Source: an uncultured Clostridia bacterium
Lineage (GTDB): Bacteria > Bacillota > Clostridia > Christensenellales > QALW01
Length of the DNA: 9,971 nucleotides
Direction of reading: 5' to 3'
Assembly: GCA_900550765.1 (NCBI GenBank)
Contig: URTC01000038.1
Span: 1-9,971 of the forward strand
The position numbers were made by a program, and so were the translations under genes. This document shows, piece after piece, positions 5,870-9,971 of the stretch (positions within the stretch are counted from its first letter, which is position 1; the number at the start of each line of letters is the position of its first letter). Below the pieces are notes generated by a model that was not told the DNA's origin, did not search any database, and worked only from the letters and a program-made list of their open reading frames with translations.

Positions 5870-6907
5870 TTAACCTACCATACCGGATCTTTCAATACTC
5901 TGAACAAAAAATCTCTGGCAGAAACAATACAGAACAACGATCGGTGCAACGTGCATTACCGTACATGCGGATTGATACAGCGAATTCAAAACCGCGTCAC
6001 CGTTTATTCCGAGCACACCCTCTACGTACCGGGCGCCCGCACCGATAATCTGCGTAGCCATTACCTTTGCCGTAGGATTCAGGAAGCCTATATAATATCG
6101 GTCATTATACTGCCATACTACAGCAAATAACAACACGGTAATAAGCATTGGCAATGCACTGGGAAGCATAACCTGAACAAACGTTCTAAAGGGTCCTGCA
6201 CCGTCAATATACGCCGCTTCCTCAAGCTCCTTGGGCTGATTTACAAAATACTGCCTCAGCAGGAATACAAACAAACCGTTCCGGTACATCGTTGCCGTAG
6301 CAGAAAGCAAGCCGATCGCCGTCCAGCCCCGCGTAAGGTCGATATTCGGCACCAAATAAAGCTGCTGCCCAAAGGTAAACATATAGAGCGGGTTAAAAGC
6401 TTTATATCGGAAATACATTGACGTTGTAAGCATTTGTATCGGAACCATCAAGGTAAAGATACACATGAGAAAGAAGAATGAATTTCCTTTAAATTTAAAC
6501 CGCGCCAATCCATAAGCCACCAGCGTACATGAGCACATCTGAAACAAGGCAAATATCACTGAGGAAGAAAAGGAATTCCAGTACAGCTGTGGAATATTCA
6601 CAAACTTCCACATAACGATATAGGTGTTAATATTCAGCGTTCTGGGGATTAAAATGACCGTAGGATCATAAACATCTGCCGAGGTCATAAACGAAGTAAT
6701 CAATGTTATGAGCATAGGATAAACGATTAAATAGCATATGCCTATCAGCAGCACACTGCGGATCAGCGCCCATATGATACTCATCATACGCTTTCCGAAC
6801 AATGCCCTTTTCAGCTTTTGCCCAAAGGTAAGTGTAGGAGGTACATAGCTGTTTACTTCTTCAGCTCCGACCTCATTTGTCTTTTTCATCTCTTCAACTT
6901 TCACCAT
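5870..6907 (-). CDS. Carbohydrate ABC transporter permease, MalG/YtcP type
   Basis: This is one of the two membrane subunits of an ABC importer of the carbohydrate-uptake type 1 family. The 345-residue protein has a charged cytoplasmic N-terminus (about 1-48), then about six hydrophobic segments starting at 49-72. The EAA loop, which contacts the ATPase, is at about 229-251: ELEEAAYIDGAGPFRTFVQV, then MLPSALP. An extra loop between about 170 and 200 makes it longer than typical MalG. GGGGTG lies 6 bases before the ATG, and the gene starts 13 bp after its partner permease, so the two are one operon and should form a heterodimer. The ATPase and solute-binding subunits are not in the window; many such systems use a shared ATPase (MsmX type). 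The substrate is unknown; YtcP/LplC relatives often handle oligosaccharides. Confidence 0.93.
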   Translation of the reverse strand: MVKVEEMKKTNEVGAEEVNSYVPPTLTFGQKLKRALFGKRMMSIIWALIRSVLLIGICYLIVYPMLITLITSFMTSADVYDPTVILIPRTLNINTYIVMWKFVNIPQLYWNSFSSSVIFALFQMCSCTLVAYGLARFKFKGNSFFFLMCIFTLMVPIQMLTTSMYFRYKAFNPLYMFTFGQQLYLVPNIDLTRGWTAIGLLSATATMYRNGLFVFLLRQYFVNQPKELEEAAYIDGAGPFRTFVQVMLPSALPMLITVLLFAVVWQYNDRYYIGFLNPTAKVMATQIIGAGARYVEGVLGINGDAVLNSLYQSACTVMHVAPIVVLYCFCQRFFVQSIERSGMVG

Positions 6908-6920
6908 TTTCTACACCCCT

Positions 6921-7814
6921 TTAATTCTCATAGTAAACAAACTTGGATATGACTGCCGCAACCACGCTGATAATAATCGCGGTAATCAGGAAATACATCC
7001 AGCTCATTGCCATAAGATCTACCTGGTTCGCAACCCCATTTTGTTCATACAAATAAGCAAGCATTGGATTATTCATTCCGCAAAGCACGTCGATCATCGT
7101 GTAGATTGCATTAACCAAAATCATCGGGCTGATCATTGGAAAAGTAATTTTCCAGAAATTTTCCCAACCGGTGGCTCCCTCTACTTTAGAGGATTCAAAG
7201 ATTGAAGGAGAAATCGTCTGTAACCCTGCAAGGAAAATAAGAATCGGTACACCTGAACTATTCAAAATAGTACTCAATTTATCGAACGCCGCACCGATAA
7301 ACGAACCAAACGTACCACCGATCGATTCCTCAATATTTCCGGCAATATTCATTGCCTGTGCTCCCATAGATGCCATTTGGCTTTCATCAAAAGCACCGCC
7401 GCCGGTAAGCAGGGTGGCCGCAACACCGGCAGAGGTAATAACCGGCATAAACAGCACTGCCCGGGCAAAGGTCCGTCCGCGGAAATTCTGATTCAGAATA
7501 TTGGCCATCAAAAAGCTGAAAATCAAGATCGAAGGCACCTGTATAATCAGCTCTTGTCCGGAAGCCAGCAGCTTGTTAATAAAGTCCGCCTTTTGCGTAA
7601 TCGCCTCGATATAAGCCGTAAAACCATACGATTCTATATCGACAATACCGGTAACCGAATCGAAGGTCTGCACGTTAAAGGACAATACCAACGCCGTATA
7701 CAGCGGCGAAAGTACAAAGAATATAAACCCGATAATAAAAGGAAGAATAAACAGCCATCCGTAAAGCGAACGTTTTGTCATTAATCCTAATTTATAGCTT
7801 CTTGGCTTTTTCAT
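6921..7814 (-). CDS. Carbohydrate ABC transporter permease, MalF/LplB type
   Basis: This is the partner permease of the following MalG-type gene. The 297-residue protein starts with a short basic tail and a first membrane segment at about 18-46 (GWLFILPFIIGFIFFVLSPL). Further segments follow around 90-107, 117-136, 188-203, 230-247 and near the C-terminus. The EAA loop is at about 207-228 (ESSKVEGATGWENFWKITFP). A stretch at about 138-185 with GGG and repeated glycines is a periplasm-side insert of a kind seen in LplB-like proteins. The ATG shares its A with the TAA stop of the upstream gene (TAATG), and a run of six G lies 6 bases upstream, so translation is coupled to the DUF5696-like gene. 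Six membrane spans with a C-terminal tail ending KFVYYEN complete the fold. Confidence 0.93.
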   Translation of the reverse strand: MKKPRSYKLGLMTKRSLYGWLFILPFIIGFIFFVLSPLYTALVLSFNVQTFDSVTGIVDIESYGFTAYIEAITQKADFINKLLASGQELIIQVPSILIFSFLMANILNQNFRGRTFARAVLFMPVITSAGVAATLLTGGGAFDESQMASMGAQAMNIAGNIEESIGGTFGSFIGAAFDKLSTILNSSGVPILIFLAGLQTISPSIFESSKVEGATGWENFWKITFPMISPMILVNAIYTMIDVLCGMNNPMLAYLYEQNGVANQVDLMAMSWMYFLITAIIISVVAAVISKFVYYEN

Positions 7815-9970
7815 TAATCATTCCCCCCTTTTGCAAAGCTTTTTGCTGCCACTACGGTTCCGTCATCCGCGGTATATTCATAAGAATTATAATTCACATA
7901 TACCTCAACGCCATTGCCATACGTAACCTTATTTACATTTTCAGCCACAGTTTCATGTGCTGTAATAAATTCGCCGGCGGTAGAGGAAAGAAGCGCATTA
8001 TATTCTTTATACATGGCAATTGCTTCATCAAGCCACGAGGAATAATTTAAGGAATACATTCCTTCAAAGGTAAGATCCTGCACCTGATCATTAGGCTCGT
8101 AGCACCAGCGATAATACATACCCGCACCGGCCTCTACTGCCTGAAGGAACACGGTTCTTGTATCGCCGTTCAAATTAATTGGTTCTCCGGAATACTGAAT
8201 GCATCCATGAATAACCATTTGATAGAACGGAACAGAGTAATCTGCCAAATTAAACATACTGCTGGTATTGCTGATTTCAAAAATGTTTTCCACATAACCG
8301 AGCATATAGGAATTAACGCCTTTTCCCATAACAGAGAAATTATTCTTATACTCCTGCGCTACCGCAGTATAGGTTTTTGCTACCTTATCTCTGTCATAAA
8401 AATCCTTAATCTTATAATTTCCTGTCAAATCTTTGCCTAAGCTGCCAAGGCTTACACCTCTTACGCCCAGTTCTTTCAGATCATCCAGTACTTTAACGGC
8501 ATTGCTCTTGCTGTTGTCCTCGGCATCAATATTATAAATTACCGAAGGCGACACAATGGTTGCAAAATTTTCTTCGCTTGCCAGCTTACTTATTACATCA
8601 TACTGATAATGATAGGCAATATCCCGTGTAACCAATCGGGAAGCATCCCGCAGCTGGCTATATCCGTCGAACCATTCACTTTCATACACATATGCAAGCT
8701 CTGTTTCAAAATAGAGGTTTACTCCCAAATTATCGGCAAAAGCAAGCAAATCGCTCAACCCATTCTTTCCGCCAAGTTCATTCAAAACCTTTATTTTATT
8801 AAACACAGAGTTCCGTATGCCGTTATTGCACCAGCCTTTATAGTTTACAGAAATATTCTTAATACCCGCATCACTGAGCTTTTGTATAATTTCACGGCAT
8901 TGCGCAAAGGTTGTAATCGCCTTCATCTCGGTATATCCAACGCCAAGGAAGGCCGTTTTATGATCGTAAGCGCCAACCAATTCAATATTAAACGGAATCG
9001 AACTGAAATCTTTTTGACTCAGAACATTTTTTTCAAGCAGATAATTCCAGTAGTATTCCGCCATGCCGCTGTAATTGGCCTTATCGCCCTCCAACAAGGT
9101 ATAGGAAACAGAAATATCAAAAGAGGACATCTGGTTTTGATAGATTCTGGACGTCTTTTGCGTAGTGCTGAACGTAAGTTCCTCATATTCGCAAAGCTTA
9201 AAAGAGGGATAGCACCTGTTTCTATCTATTACCTTTGTACTCTTTCCGGCAATATCCGCCGTAATCGTTGCCCCGGCATCTCCGCTCTCGATAATCGCAA
9301 ACAAAGCGCTGTTTTCCTTTTTGATGCCGAATACCGGTAAATACGCATTCTGGTTATCAAACGGCCGCTGTTCTCTTTCGCGTCCTTGATCCAAGCCATA
9401 CAGCTGCACCTTCACCGCATCGGAAATATTAGTTTTTCCATTGTTAAAGTTAATAATGGCTCCGGATCCATCGGGCACAAACATATATCCGCTTTCCGTT
9501 CTTGACGCGGAACCGAAATACTGCAAAAGGTTAATGGAAGCAATTGCAAAGGTATTTTTATCATATTGGATTTCCTCATTGGCAATGCTGACATTTAAAC
9601 CGTTCTCCGTAAGCTGATAATCCAGAGGAATCCAAAAGTTCTTAGCCGCTTCTATTTCCACGCCGAATTTTTCATTCATCGCGTCACGATCCTCAAGCGT
9701 CATACCGATAACCTCGGTAAATCCCTCCTGCATCTGCAGCATAACCTGCCGGTTGTGCCATTTTGTCTGGTCGCCCATGATATATACTGTTTGGCCGTCG
9801 TTGATAAAATCTTCTATATTCGGCGCAATTGCTTTAAGCTCATCACGCCGATCAGAAGGATAACTTGCCCAAGTGGACGGCGTTATCTTTGAAAACAAAC
9901 AGCCGCTGCTGATATATTTCGAAGTTGCCAGATATCCCGGTGTATTTTTCAGCGTTTCAATATACTGTTC
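7814..9970 (-). CDS. DUF5696-like protein of a sugar-uptake locus, N-terminus beyond the window
   Basis: The frame is open to the right edge, giving 718 residues without a start; the first in-window start-like codon (TTG at 9898) has no ribosome site and conserved sequence precedes it. The block SGYMFVPDGSGAIINFNNGK and the middle part (GAYDHKTAFLGVGYTEMKAI, then KLSDAGIKNISVNYKGW) resemble DUF5696 proteins of Firmicutes. These are large proteins found next to LplB/YtcP-type permeases and of unproven biochemical function. The second half (about residues 320-600 of the visible part) alternates strands and helices in a way that suggests a glycosidase-like TIM barrel, but I cannot point to catalytic residues with certainty. 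Its TAA overlaps the permease ATG by one base. A role in handling the imported glycan is inferred from context. A signal peptide, if any, is outside the window. Confidence 0.75.
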   Translation of the reverse strand, partial: EQYIETLKNTPGYLATSKYISSGCLFSKITPSTWASYPSDRRDELKAIAPNIEDFINDGQTVYIMGDQTKWHNRQVMLQMQEGFTEVIGMTLEDRDAMNEKFGVEIEAAKNFWIPLDYQLTENGLNVSIANEEIQYDKNTFAIASINLLQYFGSASRTESGYMFVPDGSGAIINFNNGKTNISDAVKVQLYGLDQGREREQRPFDNQNAYLPVFGIKKENSALFAIIESGDAGATITADIAGKSTKVIDRNRCYPSFKLCEYEELTFSTTQKTSRIYQNQMSSFDISVSYTLLEGDKANYSGMAEYYWNYLLEKNVLSQKDFSSIPFNIELVGAYDHKTAFLGVGYTEMKAITTFAQCREIIQKLSDAGIKNISVNYKGWCNNGIRNSVFNKIKVLNELGGKNGLSDLLAFADNLGVNLYFETELAYVYESEWFDGYSQLRDASRLVTRDIAYHYQYDVISKLASEENFATIVSPSVIYNIDAEDNSKSNAVKVLDDLKELGVRGVSLGSLGKDLTGNYKIKDFYDRDKVAKTYTAVAQEYKNNFSVMGKGVNSYMLGYVENIFEISNTSSMFNLADYSVPFYQMVIHGCIQYSGEPINLNGDTRTVFLQAVEAGAGMYYRWCYEPNDQVQDLTFEGMYSLNYSSWLDEAIAMYKEYNALLSSTAGEFITAHETVAENVNKVTYGNGVEVYVNYNSYEYTADDGTVVAAKSFAKGGND

Positions 9971-9971
9971 C

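Noticed and set aside
5717..6130. 137-codon plus-strand open frame
   Set aside because: It crosses two terminator hairpins and runs antisense to the clear permease gene; no ribosome site and no family resemblance.
8609..9340. 243-codon plus-strand open frame
   Set aside because: Lies wholly antisense within the DUF5696-like gene; its sequence is low in recognisable motifs and has no start signal.
1..9971. CRISPR array, tRNA or rRNA genes
   Set aside because: No regularly spaced direct repeats, no cloverleaf-like sequence and no rRNA signature were seen on either strand.

Overview
The window looks like a piece of a low-to-medium GC, spore-forming Firmicutes (Clostridia-type) chromosome. The grounds are consensus sigma-A promoters, strong AGGAGG-type ribosome binding sites, abundant intrinsic terminators, a clostridial-type Rex, an AdhE-type aldehyde dehydrogenase and a Gin (anti-sigma-G) protein. 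I cannot name the species. The left edge and right edge both cut through genes, so this may be a contig fragment.

Left region (1-2710, minus strand). A rex repressor gene and a LysR-family regulator gene overlap by ATGA. They are followed on the same strand by an aldehyde dehydrogenase gene with its own promoter. That promoter carries a perfect 10-bp-arm dyad upstream (candidate LysR site) and an imperfect Rex-like site over its -35. The dehydrogenase frame is lost near position 257-252, before the catalytic cysteine. There the sequence changes to a GC-rich, hairpin-rich stretch that runs off the window and carries a perfect TTGACA/TATAAT promoter on the opposite strand. This stretch is most likely the end of a mobile element (possibly a group II intron); its identity is unresolved.

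Middle region (2676-5866). cysE (serine O-acetyltransferase, with a clear terminator) and an AlkD-family DNA glycosylase gene lie on the minus strand. Divergent from alkD is an Mbl/MreB-type actin gene that is complete except for one in-frame TGA, replacing a glycine of the GGGTTD nucleotide-binding motif. A strong terminator follows, then a 54-codon gin gene with its own promoter.

Right region (5838-9971, minus strand). This is a tightly coupled three-gene set: a DUF5696-like protein (start beyond the window), an LplB/MalF-type sugar permease and a YtcP/MalG-type sugar permease. It ends at back-to-back terminators shared with gin. It is probably a carbohydrate uptake locus whose solute-binding protein and other genes lie outside the window.

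The points most worth a second look are the TGA inside an otherwise intact Mbl gene, the structured insertion in adhE, and the compact Rex/LysR/AdhE control module.
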